From Streptomyces sp. NBC_01317 (GTDB lineage Bacteria > Actinomycetota > Actinomycetes > Streptomycetales > Streptomycetaceae): a stretch of 64,000 nt of DNA. The position numbers and the translations under genes are program-made. Location: positions 7,029,501 to 7,093,500 of the forward strand of contig NZ_CP108393.1 in assembly GCF_035961655.1 (NCBI RefSeq), written 5' to 3'. This document shows, piece after piece, positions 26,071 to 34,378 of the stretch (its first letter is position 1; each line of letters starts with the position of its first letter). The notes under the pieces were generated by a model. The model did not search any database, was not told the DNA's origin, and saw only the letters and a list, made by a program, of their open reading frames with translations.

Positions 26071-26098
26071 CGAACGGTGTTGCGTGATCACGAACGGT
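26071..26098. promoter_or_regulatory. direct repeats CGAACGGT flanking palindrome CGTGATCACG
   Basis: CGAACGGT occurs at 26071-26078 and 26091-26098, exactly 20 bp apart, with the perfect 10-bp palindrome CGTGATCACG at 26083-26092 between and overlapping. The group sits 15-42 bases before the ATG of the ACT-GNAT gene, where a repressor would block transcription. Confidence 0.4.
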
Positions 26099-26515
26099 TT
26101 GTGACTGATGGGTTAAGGATGGATCTGTTCCCTTTTGGACTATCTTTACCAATTTTGGCTGAGAGTGGTCGCTTCACTGACGCAAAGCGGTCAGCAGGCG
26201 CGCCGCCCGTGCCGTCAGCCGTGACGATCCACCCGGGCGGCGACCGCCTCCAGAGCCGGTATCCCCGGATCCGCTTCTGCGCCGACCCCGGCCGTCGCAC
26301 CGGTGGCGGCCCCGGTCACCGCACCGGTGGCTGCGGTACGCGCCGGGTCGGCCGGACGGTTCAGCTCGACCGTACCCGATATCGCCAGCATCCCTATGTC
26401 CCGGCCCAGTTGGGGTCCGGCCACCTGTCCGCCGTCCGCCTCCGTGCCGGGGGTTTCGCGGTCCTCAGGCCGCGCAGCCGGCCCTACGTCGGACCCGCGC
26501 TCGATCAGCGGCGCA
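26099..26515. other. intergenic region, AT-rich part and doubtful small frame
   Basis: Bases 26099-26175 are far more AT-rich than the surroundings and probably hold the ACT-GNAT gene promoter. Bases 26215-26391 hold a minus-strand open frame of 58 codons (MLAISGTVELNRPADPART, then an Ala/Thr/Gly run) with codon use like a real gene but no recognised family. It could be a small gene or the remains of a larger one. GCACCGGTGG is repeated near 26297 and 26322. Confidence 0.3.
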
Positions 26516-27607
26516 TCAGAACGTCCGCCGCCCGTTGAGGTGGGGGAACCGCAACTCGGTTCTGCTGCGCGCCACTTCGCCCGGCCGCAGCACCGTGCTG
26601 GGGTGGTCGGGGCGGTTGGGTGAGTCGGGCAGGTGCTGGGTCTCCAGACAGATGGCGCCATGGCGTTCGTGACGCCGGCCGGCCGGATCGGTGAGGGAGC
26701 CGTCGAGCTGGTTGGCGGTGTAGACCTGGATGCCGGGTTCCGTGGTCCACACCTCCATGACCCTGGTCTCGCGAGGGGCCGTGAGACGGGCGGCCCGGCG
26801 GAGGCCGCCCGCGTGGCCGGGTCCCGGGTCCCGCAGGACCCAGCAGTGGTCGAAGCCGCCCGCCGTACGGAGCTGCTCGTCGGGCAGGCCGATCCGGTCC
26901 CCCAGCGTGTGCGGAACGCTGAGGTCGAAGGGGGTGTCCCGGACATCGACGGCGGGGCCCCGGGGGATGCCGTCCCCGTCGACGGGCAGATACGTGTCGG
27001 CGTCCACCTCAAGGGTGTGGCCGAGGATGTCGCCCTCGTCGGTCAGGTCGAAGTACGCGTGATGGGTGAGGTTCACGACCGTGGGGCGGTCGGTGGTCGC
27101 GGAGTAGTCGAGCGCGAGGGTGCCTTCGGCGTCGAGGGTGTACGTCACGGTGACGTCGAGCGCGCCGGGGAATCCCATGTCGCCGTCGGGGCTGTGCAGG
27201 GTCAGCCGGAGCGCGGCGGTGTCGTCGGTGCTGTGAGCGGTCGCCTCCCACACTCTGGTGTGGAAGCCGTCGGGGCCGCCGTGCAGAGCGTGGCCCCGGT
27301 CGTTGGCGGGAATGCGGTGCGCGGCACCGTCCAGGGTGAAGCGGCCGTGGGCGATGCGGTTCGCGTAACGGCCGATGAGGGCACCGAAGTAGGGGTTTCT
27401 GCCCGTGTAGCCGTCGAGGGAGGCGAGCGAGCGGACGACCGACGCGGTGGCTCCCGTGGTGTCGGGCACCATGAGCCGGTGCAGGATGCCGCCGTAGGTG
27501 AGGATCTCGGCCCGGACGCCGGAGCCGGAGTCGAGCGTCCAGATATCGACCTCCGCCCGCCCGGGGGCGGTGCCGAACGGCTTGCTGTGCGCGGTGGGGC
27601 TGGGCAT
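26516..27607 (-). CDS. galM: aldose 1-epimerase (mutarotase)
   Basis: A 363-residue galactose mutarotase that interconverts alpha and beta anomers of aldoses. Marks: AHGRFTLDGAAHRIPAND, then GHALHGG, the catalytic histidine in NLTHHAYFDL, and the catalytic glutamate in ICLETQHLPDSPN near the C-terminus. It is a cytoplasmic form without a signal peptide. It is the last gene of the ABC-importer, LacI, epimerase run on the minus strand, 53 bp after the regulator stop. The position suggests that the imported sugar is released as one anomer and needs conversion before phosphorylation. Confidence 0.92.
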   Translation of the reverse strand: MPSPTAHSKPFGTAPGRAEVDIWTLDSGSGVRAEILTYGGILHRLMVPDTTGATASVVRSLASLDGYTGRNPYFGALIGRYANRIAHGRFTLDGAAHRIPANDRGHALHGGPDGFHTRVWEATAHSTDDTAALRLTLHSPDGDMGFPGALDVTVTYTLDAEGTLALDYSATTDRPTVVNLTHHAYFDLTDEGDILGHTLEVDADTYLPVDGDGIPRGPAVDVRDTPFDLSVPHTLGDRIGLPDEQLRTAGGFDHCWVLRDPGPGHAGGLRRAARLTAPRETRVMEVWTTEPGIQVYTANQLDGSLTDPAGRRHERHGAICLETQHLPDSPNRPDHPSTVLRPGEVARSRTELRFPHLNGRRTF

Positions 27608-27660
27608 CAGGGATCCTTGCGACGAGCGGGTGGCCGGGAGGAACGCGGGGTGTCCGGGGT

Positions 27661-28725
27661 TCAGTGCGGCGGTCCGCCCGCTCGCTTCCCCCCGCCGGAC
27701 GGGACCTGCGGCGCGTTCCGGGGCCCGGTCGATTCGCGGACGATCAGGCGGTAGCCGGGGCGGGGCCTGCGTGGTTCGGGTACCGGCTTTCCCGAGAGCC
27801 GTTCGACGAGACTGTCGACGGCGAGCCGGGCGATGGCTTCCTTGTCGGGGGCGATGGTGGTGAGCGTGGTGGCTCCGTACCGGCTCTCCTCGATGTCGTC
27901 GAAGCCGACGACGGCGATGTCGCCGGGGATGCGCAGACCGCGTTCCGTGAGGGTGCGCATCGCGCCGATGGCGATGAGGTCGTTGTACGCGAAGACGGCG
28001 TCCGGCCGCTCCCCGCGGTCGAGGAGCGCCGCCATGGCGGCGGCGCCGTCCTCACGTCCGTAGCCGTCGGTGACGATCACCAGACTCTCGTCGGGCTCGA
28101 TGCCCGCGGACCGGAGTTCCTCGCGCCAGCCCCGCAGGCGCAGATGGGCCGGCTGGCGTTCGCGGCCGGTACGTGAGCCGAGGAAGGCGATCCGGCGGTG
28201 GCCGTGGTCGAGGAGGTGCCGTACGGCCTCGCGGGACGCCCCCACGTTGTCGATGGCGATGTGGTCGTACGGGGCTTCGTACTCCCGCTCGCCCAGCAGG
28301 ACCAGGGGCGCGGTCTCGGTGCGCGCCATCAGGTCCTCGGTCTCCAGATGGATCGGGCTGAGGATGAGTCCGTCGATCACATGTGACCGGAAGCCCTGGC
28401 TGACCAGGAGTTCCTTCTCGCGCAGTCCGGCGGTGTGGTCGACCAGCACGGTGTAGTCGTGCCGCGCCGCCGCGTCGACGACCGCGCCGGCGAGCTCGGC
28501 GAAGTACGGGTTGCCGAACTCCGGTACGGCCAGGGCGATGATCCCGGTGCGCCCCTTGCGCAGATGCCGCGCGGTGAGGTTGGGCCGGTAGCCGAGTTCG
28601 TCGATGGCCTGCTGCACCTTGGCACGCATCTTGGGGGTGACATGCTGATAGTTGTTGACCACGTTCGACACGGTCTTGATGGACACGCCCGCCCGTTGCG
28701 CAACGTCCTTGAGGCTGACGCCCAC
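27661..28725 (-). CDS. LacI-family sugar repressor
   Basis: A 354-residue LacI/GalR regulator. The HTH is at the very N-terminus (VSLKDVAQRAGVSIKTVSNV), followed by the hinge region with LGYRPN and a periplasmic-binding-protein-like sensor domain. I chose the GTG at 28725: AAGGAG lies 4 bases before it and the protein then begins at the normal LacI position. It is transcribed after the importer genes (101 bp gap) and before galM. Its likely targets are the two ATAACGTTG sites before the binding-protein gene. The inducer is probably the imported sugar. Confidence 0.92.
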   Translation of the reverse strand: MGVSLKDVAQRAGVSIKTVSNVVNNYQHVTPKMRAKVQQAIDELGYRPNLTARHLRKGRTGIIALAVPEFGNPYFAELAGAVVDAAARHDYTVLVDHTAGLREKELLVSQGFRSHVIDGLILSPIHLETEDLMARTETAPLVLLGEREYEAPYDHIAIDNVGASREAVRHLLDHGHRRIAFLGSRTGRERQPAHLRLRGWREELRSAGIEPDESLVIVTDGYGREDGAAAMAALLDRGERPDAVFAYNDLIAIGAMRTLTERGLRIPGDIAVVGFDDIEESRYGATTLTTIAPDKEAIARLAVDSLVERLSGKPVPEPRRPRPGYRLIVRESTGPRNAPQVPSGGGKRAGGPPH

Positions 28726-28826
28726 GACACTCCTTGATTCGACCGGAAGATCCGGCCCCGGTGAGTCCGGGGCCCGGGACTGGCCGGAGCCCGGCGGCCG
28801 GACGGCCACCCGGGATCCGGCTCCCT

Positions 28827-29888
28827 TCACGTGGTTCTGCGGCTGCGCGCCAGATAGCGCTGTGCCACGACGACAACGATAAGAAAGCCGCCGCTGACCA
28901 CCGACTGGTACGAGGAGTTGAGCGAGCCGATCTGATTGATCAGGTTCTGGATGACGGCCAGCAGCAGGACGCCCCAGAGCGTGCCGCTGACCGATCCGGC
29001 GCCCCCGACGAGGAGGGTGCCGCCGATGACGACGGCGGAGATCGCGTCCAGCTCCATGCCCACACCGACGATGGTGACACCGGAGGTCAGCCTGGCCGCG
29101 TTCAGCGCACCGGCGAGTCCCGCCAGCAGTCCGCTGAGTGTATATACCAGGATCTTGGTACGGGCGACCGGGAGGCCCATCAGGGTGGCGGCGTCGGCGC
29201 TGCCGCCGACAGCGAAGAGCGTCTGTCCGAACGAGGTGCGCTGGAGGAGCAGTCCGCCGGCCCCGAACAACACCAGCGCGATCAGGATCGGGTGGCCGAA
29301 GCCCCAGACGCTGCCCTGCCCGAGCTCGGCGAAGGCGGAGTCCTTGGGGACCAGGTAGGTGGTGGCGCCTTCGTCGGTGAAGGCGAGGAGCAGACCGCGG
29401 GCCGCGAGCAGCGTGGCGAGCGTGACGATGAAGGGAGCCATTCCGGCGCGGGCGATGAGGAAGCCGTTCAGCAGACCGATGGCCCCGCACACCACGAGGG
29501 GCACCAGCAGCGCGGTGAGGAAGCCCCACTGCGAGGCCCAGGCGGCGAGGACACCGCCCAGTGCGAACACCGATCCCACCGACAGGTCGATGCCGCCGGT
29601 GATGATGACCAGGGTCATACCGAGGGCGACCACCGCGAGGAACGACGCTTGCACGGTCACACCGCGGGCGTTGTCCAGGGTGGCGAACGTCGGATAGACG
29701 AACGAGGCGACGAGTACGACCGCGAGCAGCACGGCGAGCACGCCCTGGCGCTGCACGAGCTCGGCGAGACGCCGCGTCAGGGTCGTCCCGGCGGCGGGCA
29801 CCTTTCGGGGCGTGTCGCCGTCGGCCGGTGCGGGGGTCTTCTTCGGCGCTCGGGCGGACGCGCGGAGAGCGGGTGTGGTTTCGTTCAT
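28827..29888 (-). CDS. yjfF: sugar ABC permease, YjfF-like
   Basis: A 353-residue inner-membrane permease of the CUT2 (ribose/galactofuranose) family. After a 40-residue charged tail come about eight to ten helices. The stretch ALGMTLVIITGGIDLSVGS is the family signature, and GVGMELDAISAVVIGGTLL with LINQIGSL is very close to E. coli YjfF as I recall it. It begins on the stop of the preceding permease (ATGA overlap at 29885-29888). Two different permeases in one importer are a hallmark of the YtfT-YjfF galactofuranose system, whereas ribose and xylose importers use one permease gene. Confidence 0.88.
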   Translation of the reverse strand: MNETTPALRASARAPKKTPAPADGDTPRKVPAAGTTLTRRLAELVQRQGVLAVLLAVVLVASFVYPTFATLDNARGVTVQASFLAVVALGMTLVIITGGIDLSVGSVFALGGVLAAWASQWGFLTALLVPLVVCGAIGLLNGFLIARAGMAPFIVTLATLLAARGLLLAFTDEGATTYLVPKDSAFAELGQGSVWGFGHPILIALVLFGAGGLLLQRTSFGQTLFAVGGSADAATLMGLPVARTKILVYTLSGLLAGLAGALNAARLTSGVTIVGVGMELDAISAVVIGGTLLVGGAGSVSGTLWGVLLLAVIQNLINQIGSLNSSYQSVVSGGFLIVVVVAQRYLARSRRTT

Positions 29889-30853
29889 CGGGACCGACGC
29901 TCCCGGGCGACGTAGACGGCGGCGATGATGATGGCCGCCTGGGCGATCTGTGCGGTGGAGTCGGGCAGGTCGTGCTTGACGAGGGTGGCGCGCAGCAGTT
30001 GCATCAGCAGGGCGCCCGCGACGGTGCCCAGGACCCGGATGGAGCCGCCGTTCAGCGGGGTGCCGCCGACGACGACCGCCGTGATGGCGGAGAGTTCCAT
30101 GAGGGTGCCGAGCGAGGAGGGGTCGCTGGCGGTGAGCCTGGCTGTGGCGAGGATGCCCGCGAGGGCGGCCAGCACCCCGCAGAGCACGTACACGCCGATC
30201 AGTACGCGCTTGACGGGCAGTCCGGCGAGCGCGGCGGCCGGCCGGTTGCCTCCGACGGCGACGATCTGACGGCCGAAGGTGGTGCGCCGCACCAGGAAGG
30301 CGACGGCGCCGGCGAGCACCGCGGCGATCAGCACGACGAGCGGGACACCGAGGAAGGAGTCGGTGCCGAGCGCGAGGATGTCGGGGTTGACGATCTGCTT
30401 CAGCTGGCCGTCGGCCATGACCAGGGCGATGCCCCGGCCGCCGACGAAGAGGGCGAGCGTGGCGACGATGGGTTGTAGCCCGATCAGCGAGACCAGGGTG
30501 CCGTTGACGGCTCCGACGACCGCTCCGGCCAGCAGGGACACGGCGAGCGCGGGCACGAGTCCGTACCCGAGGTAGAGCGGCAGCAGGGCGGCGGCGAGTG
30601 CCATGGTCGAGCCGACCGACAGGTCGATGCCCTCGGTGCCGATGACCAGGGCCATGCCCAGCGCCACGATGACGATCGGGGCGACCTGGACGAGCTGCGT
30701 GCGCAGATTGCCGGCGGTCATGAAGTGCTCGGTGAACAGGGCGTTGAAGAGCAGCAGCACGGCCACGGCCGCGTACACGCCGTACTCCTGGTACCAGCCG
30801 GGGTCGCGCAGCCGGGCCAGGGGGCGTGCGGGGGTGAGCGTTGCCTGGGTCAT
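29885..30853 (-). CDS. ytfT: sugar ABC permease, YtfT-like
   Basis: A 322-residue CUT2-family permease, the first of two in the operon. The signature IVALGMALVIGTEGIDLSVGS lies near residues 64-84, and the membrane segments continue to the C-terminal AAIIIAAVYVARERRSR. It forms the likely heterodimeric channel with the next gene product and is driven by the twin ATPase. The ATG at 30853 overlaps the ATPase stop by four bases. The substrate call rests on gene order and resemblance of the binding protein to YtfQ, not on the permease alone. Confidence 0.88.
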   Translation of the reverse strand: MTQATLTPARPLARLRDPGWYQEYGVYAAVAVLLLFNALFTEHFMTAGNLRTQLVQVAPIVIVALGMALVIGTEGIDLSVGSTMALAAALLPLYLGYGLVPALAVSLLAGAVVGAVNGTLVSLIGLQPIVATLALFVGGRGIALVMADGQLKQIVNPDILALGTDSFLGVPLVVLIAAVLAGAVAFLVRRTTFGRQIVAVGGNRPAAALAGLPVKRVLIGVYVLCGVLAALAGILATARLTASDPSSLGTLMELSAITAVVVGGTPLNGGSIRVLGTVAGALLMQLLRATLVKHDLPDSTAQIAQAAIIIAAVYVARERRSR

Positions 30854-32460
30854 CGCGGATCCTCCTGTGCGGCCGGGGCCTTTCCTTCGGGGTCCGGCGA
30901 GTGGTCGGCGAGGACTTCGAGCAGGTGGCTCTCGCCCACGCTGTCGCCGGACAGTTCGCCCGCGACGGCTCCGCCGCGCAGCACCACGATCCGGTCGGCG
31001 CCCTCGATGAGTTCCTCGATGTCGGAGGAGATGAGCAGGACGGCCAGGCCCTCGCCCGCGAGTTCGTTGATGAGGCTCTGGACCTCGGCCTTGGCGCCGA
31101 CGTCGATGCCGCGCGTCGGTTCGTCGAGCAGGAGGACCTTGGGTTCCAGGCAGAGCCAGCGGGCCAGCAGGACCTTCTGCTGGTTGCCGCCGGAGAGTTC
31201 ACCGACCTTCTGTTCGGGTCCTGCCGCCTTGATCCGCAGCCGCTTCATGAAGATCTCGACGATGCGGTCCTGCTTGCGCCGCGAGACCACTCCGGCGCGG
31301 GAGAGGCGGGGCATGGCGGCGAGCACGATGTTCTCGCGGACGGAGAGGCCGGGGATGATTCCCTCGGCCTTGCGGTCCTCGGGGAGCAGGCTGATGCCCG
31401 CGCGGATCGCGCCCGCCGGGGTGAGCCTGCGCAGGGTGCGGCCACCGACGGTGAGTTCGCCTCCGTCCAGGCTCAGCGCGCCGGCCAGGGCCTTGGCCGT
31501 CTCGCTGCGTCCGGAGCCGAGCAGGCCGCCGAGGCCGAGCACCTCTCCGCCGTACAGCGACAGGGAGACGTCCTGAAGCTGGTGACGGCGGGTGAGGCCG
31601 GTCGCGGTGAGTACGGGGGTGCGTGCCGCGTCATGCCCCCCGGTGGCGAGGTTGGTCAGGCCGCCGCGCCGGATCTCCGCCATGTCGCGGCCGAGCATCA
31701 TCGACACGAGCTGCATCCGGTTCAGGTCCGCGAGGTCGCCGGTGTGGATGTGGCGGCCGTCGCGCAGAACGGTGACCCGGTCGCAGATCCGGTAGAGCTC
31801 GTCCATCCGGTGGCTGACGTAGATCACGGCGATGCCCTGGCCGCGCAGGTTCTCGATGACCCGGAAGAGGGTCTCCACCTCGCGCGGTTCCAGGGAGGAG
31901 GTGGGTTCGTCCATGACGACCACCTGGGCTTTGACGGAGACGGCGCGGGCCAGCGCGACCATCTGCCGGGTGCCGATGCCCAGAGTGTGCAGGGGGCGGC
32001 GGGGGTCGACCCGTACACCGAAGCCGTCGAGCAGTTCGGAGGTCTCGCGGTGCATCCGGCCGAAGTCGACGAGGCCGAAGCGGTTCTTGGGCTCGCGGCC
32101 GAGGAAGATGTTGCGCGCCACGCTCATCAGCGGGACGAGGTTCACCTCCTGGTAGATCGTGGAGATGCCCGCTTGTTGCGCTTCGAACGGCCGGGCGAAC
32201 CGCACCTGTTGTCCGGCCACCCGTACGTCGCCCTCGTCGGGCCTGTACACGCCGGTCAGCACCTTGATCAGGGTGGACTTGCCGGCCCCGTTCTCACCCA
32301 CCAGCGCGTGGGTCTCCCCGGCGCGCAGGGAGAAGGAGACGTTGTCGAGAGCGACGACGCCCGGGAACCGCTTGGTCACCGAACGGGCTTCGAGGACGGT
32401 GCCGGCCGCCGGTGGGGCGGTCTCCTCCGGCGCCTGAGGTGCTGCTTCGGGTGGTGCCAT
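30850..32460 (-). CDS. ytfR: sugar ABC ATPase with two nucleotide-binding domains, YtfR-like
   Basis: A 536-residue double ATPase of the CUT2 class. The first domain has Walker A GENGAGKST (residues about 55-63) and Walker B VVVMDEPTSSL. The second has a degenerate Walker A region GGLLGSGRSE, a good signature LSGGNQQKV, and Walker B VLLLDEPTRGID. A normal first site and an altered second P-loop are usual in this class. It lies between the binding-protein gene (117 bp away, with a strong hairpin) and the first permease. Confidence 0.93.
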   Translation of the reverse strand: MAPPEAAPQAPEETAPPAAGTVLEARSVTKRFPGVVALDNVSFSLRAGETHALVGENGAGKSTLIKVLTGVYRPDEGDVRVAGQQVRFARPFEAQQAGISTIYQEVNLVPLMSVARNIFLGREPKNRFGLVDFGRMHRETSELLDGFGVRVDPRRPLHTLGIGTRQMVALARAVSVKAQVVVMDEPTSSLEPREVETLFRVIENLRGQGIAVIYVSHRMDELYRICDRVTVLRDGRHIHTGDLADLNRMQLVSMMLGRDMAEIRRGGLTNLATGGHDAARTPVLTATGLTRRHQLQDVSLSLYGGEVLGLGGLLGSGRSETAKALAGALSLDGGELTVGGRTLRRLTPAGAIRAGISLLPEDRKAEGIIPGLSVRENIVLAAMPRLSRAGVVSRRKQDRIVEIFMKRLRIKAAGPEQKVGELSGGNQQKVLLARWLCLEPKVLLLDEPTRGIDVGAKAEVQSLINELAGEGLAVLLISSDIEELIEGADRIVVLRGGAVAGELSGDSVGESHLLEVLADHSPDPEGKAPAAQEDPR

Positions 32461-32503
32461 GGGTCTTCTTGGCCTTCCGCTGGTCCAAGGGGATGGGCCC
32501 GGG

Positions 32504-32533
32504 GCCGCCGTGGCGAGTGGTCGCCACGGCGGC
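32504..32533 (-). terminator. 13-bp perfect hairpin between ytfQ and ytfR
   Basis: GCCGCCGTGGCGA (32504-32516) and its exact reverse complement (32521-32533) are separated by GTGG. A second 7-bp hairpin, CTTCGCC-GAGC-GGCGAAG, lies at 32557-32574, right after the ytfQ stop. No T-run follows. In ABC operons such hairpins after the binding-protein gene usually protect its mRNA or cut read-through, giving more binding protein than membrane parts. Confidence 0.75.
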
Positions 32534-32577
32534 TGTGAACCGGAGGAGTCGGAGTGCTTCGCCGAGCGGCGAAGGGG

Positions 32578-33663
32578 TCAGAACGCCCCGCCGAGCGAGG
32601 CCTCGGCGTTGGACTCGTCGTACTCGCGGTCGGCGATGATCACGTTCTCCGGGATCTCCTCGCCGGCGTAGAACTTCTGGGCGGTGGCGAAGGCCAGCGG
32701 CCCGAAGCGCGGGTTCGACTCGATGACGGCGTTGTACTCACCGTTGACCAGGGCCTGAACGGCGTTGCGGGTGCCGTCGACCGAGACGATCTTGACGTCC
32801 TTGCCGGGCTTCTTGCCGGCCGCCTTCAGCGCGGTGACGGCGCCGAGGCCCATCTCGTCGTTCTCCGCGTAGACGGCGGTGATGTCGGGCTTGGACTGGA
32901 TGAGCTGCTCCATCACCTGCTGGCCCTTGTCGCGGGCGAACTCACCGGTCTGCTGGGCGACGATCTCCAGGCCGGGTGCCTTCGCCTTGAGCTGGTCGAC
33001 GAAGCCCTTGGTGCGGTCGGTGGTGACGTTGTTGCCCGACGCGCCGAGCAGGATGGCAACCTTGCCCTTGCCGCCCGTCGTCTTGATCATCGCGTCGGCC
33101 GCGCGCTTGCCCTGCTCCACGAAGTCGGAGCCGAGGAAGGCGACATAGTCCTTGCAGGCGGTGGAGTTGAGCTTGCGGTCGATGGTGAGGACAGGCACCT
33201 TCTTGGCCGCGGCCGCCTTGAGCGCCGGCTCCAGGCCGTCGGAGTTCAGCGGCGCGATGATGAGGAACTGGGCGCCCTGGGACAGCATGTCCTGGATGTC
33301 GCTGATCTGCTTGGAGAGCTGCGACTGGGCGTTGGTGGTGAGGAGCTTCTTGACACCGACCTTGGCGGCCTCGTCCTTGATGGACTGGGTCTCGGCGATA
33401 CGGAAGGGGTTGGCTTCCTTTTCCGACTGCGAGAAGCCGACCACGGCGTTCTTGAGGTCCAGTTCGGGGGCGCCGTAGCTCGTCAGTGAGCAGCCGCTGC
33501 CCGATGCGGCCTCGGGGGTTTTGACCGCCTGGGCTCCCTGGCTGCTGTCACCGCCCGCGTTGTCGGTGGTTTCCGACTTGGAACAGCCGGAGACGGCCAG
33601 CGTGGCGGTGACGGCGAGCAGGCAGGTGACGGCGAGAGTGCGGGATCGGCGCTGGGTAGTCAT
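32578..33663 (-). CDS. ytfQ: sugar-binding lipoprotein, YtfQ-like
   Basis: A 361-residue periplasmic-binding-protein-type lipoprotein. The lipobox is LAVSGC with Cys27 as the lipid anchor. The mature part resembles galactofuranose-binding YtfQ: VGFSQSEKEANPFRIAET, DRTKGFVDQL, QTGEFARDKGQQVMEQL, and YAENDEMGLGAVTALKAAG all have counterparts in the E. coli protein as I recall it. It would capture the sugar outside the membrane and pass it to the two permeases. It is the first gene of the operon, with two candidate promoters 180-380 bp upstream. The ATG at 33663 gives a standard signal peptide; a longer in-frame start adds 19 residues before it and was rejected. Confidence 0.88.
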   Translation of the reverse strand: MTTQRRSRTLAVTCLLAVTATLAVSGCSKSETTDNAGGDSSQGAQAVKTPEAASGSGCSLTSYGAPELDLKNAVVGFSQSEKEANPFRIAETQSIKDEAAKVGVKKLLTTNAQSQLSKQISDIQDMLSQGAQFLIIAPLNSDGLEPALKAAAAKKVPVLTIDRKLNSTACKDYVAFLGSDFVEQGKRAADAMIKTTGGKGKVAILLGASGNNVTTDRTKGFVDQLKAKAPGLEIVAQQTGEFARDKGQQVMEQLIQSKPDITAVYAENDEMGLGAVTALKAAGKKPGKDVKIVSVDGTRNAVQALVNGEYNAVIESNPRFGPLAFATAQKFYAGEEIPENVIIADREYDESNAEASLGGAF

Positions 33664-33856
33664 GCGCAGGACGCTCCTTGGCGGGGTGACGGCACTCCGG
33701 TCGGGGTGCGGTCGGGGCATGGGCAGGGCATGGACCGGGGCGGGGCCGGACGGTCGTCGGCCGCGTCGGTGGCTGACGACGTCGCATTCCTCACGACCCG
33801 GCTGCGAGCTGTACTGATGGCGGCCGTGAGAGCTTGCGCTGCCTGTCGGCGGCTCG

Positions 33857-33895
33857 GTTTACAACGTTATATAGGCGCTGCGGCGCAGGCGGCAA
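33857..33895 (-). promoter_or_regulatory. candidate promoter P2 with operator copy 1
   Basis: Read on the minus strand: TTGCCG (33890-33895), 16-bp spacer, TATATA (33868-33873), a good vegetative promoter for ytfQ. The operator-like TATATAACGTTGTAAAC (33857-33873) overlaps the -10 box. It has the central CG typical of LacI-family operators and shares 13 of 16 bases with the site at 34037-34054. Confidence 0.55.
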
Positions 33896-34016
33896 GAGAG
33901 TTGTCGATGCGTTTCCAAAATGTGTCGGCGGCGCGCGTCGCGCCGGACACCCCGGCAGGCCGGACGGTCGGCGCCGGATTCCGTGGCATCTCCGGACAGC
34001 CGTTGGGCGGCGTGCT

Positions 34017-34054
34017 GTCATACTGGCGGACGTCAAGTTTCCAACGTTATAAAG
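34017..34054 (-). promoter_or_regulatory. candidate promoter P1 with operator copy 2
   Basis: Read on the minus strand: TTGGAA (34039-34044), 16-bp spacer, TATGAC (34017-34022). The operator-like CTTTATAACGTTGGAAAC (34037-34054) overlaps the -35 box. The centres of the two operator copies are about 180 bp apart, a distance at which a LacI tetramer could loop DNA. Confidence 0.5.
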
Positions 34055-34335
34055 AAGTTGGCGCCCCCGGAGCGTGGCAGGCGACAGCTGCCCTAGCCCC
34101 GCGCGGAAGTACCGGGCCGGCCGGGAACCGGTTCGCCGCGGCCCCCTCCTCCCGTCTCCCCCGACCCGACCCGAAGCCCGCACGGCCGGCGGAGCACGAG
34201 CCCCCGCCCATGCCGGTGAAGCGCGGAGAACTCGTCACCGGCGCGCCGGCGAGGCCGACGCCACCTTCTGCGCGGGGGAGGCTCCGTGGGCTCCGCGCTC
34301 TGAACCGGCACGACCCCCGCGCGGGCCACGGCGGG

Positions 34336-34371
34336 CGGCCCGGCGGCGACTGCTCCGTCGCCGCCGGGCCG
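34336..34371 (-). terminator. 15-bp perfect hairpin after GH2 gene
   Basis: CGGCCCGGCGGCGAC (34336-34350) pairs exactly with 34357-34371 across a 6-base loop. It begins 8 bases after the GH2 stop codon (34379-34381), the right place for an intrinsic terminator; as usual in Streptomyces it has no T-run. It would separate GH2 transcription from the sugar operon. Confidence 0.85.
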
Positions 34372-34378
34372 TCGCGCG

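Larger units (their letters stand above)
33664..34335. other. long upstream region of the sugar-import operon
   Basis: No gene is supported in these 672 bases: open frames on both strands have poor codon patterns and no recognisable domains. It holds the two operator-promoter sites at 33857-33895 and 34017-34054. A shared TTTCCAA occurs near 33912 and 34039. The leader from the nearer promoter to the ytfQ start would be about 195 bases. Confidence 0.5.

Noticed and set aside
26077..26538. Plus-strand frame of 153 codons before galM
   Set aside because: It is Arg/Gly rich with no family marks and overlaps the likely operator of the ACT-GNAT gene.
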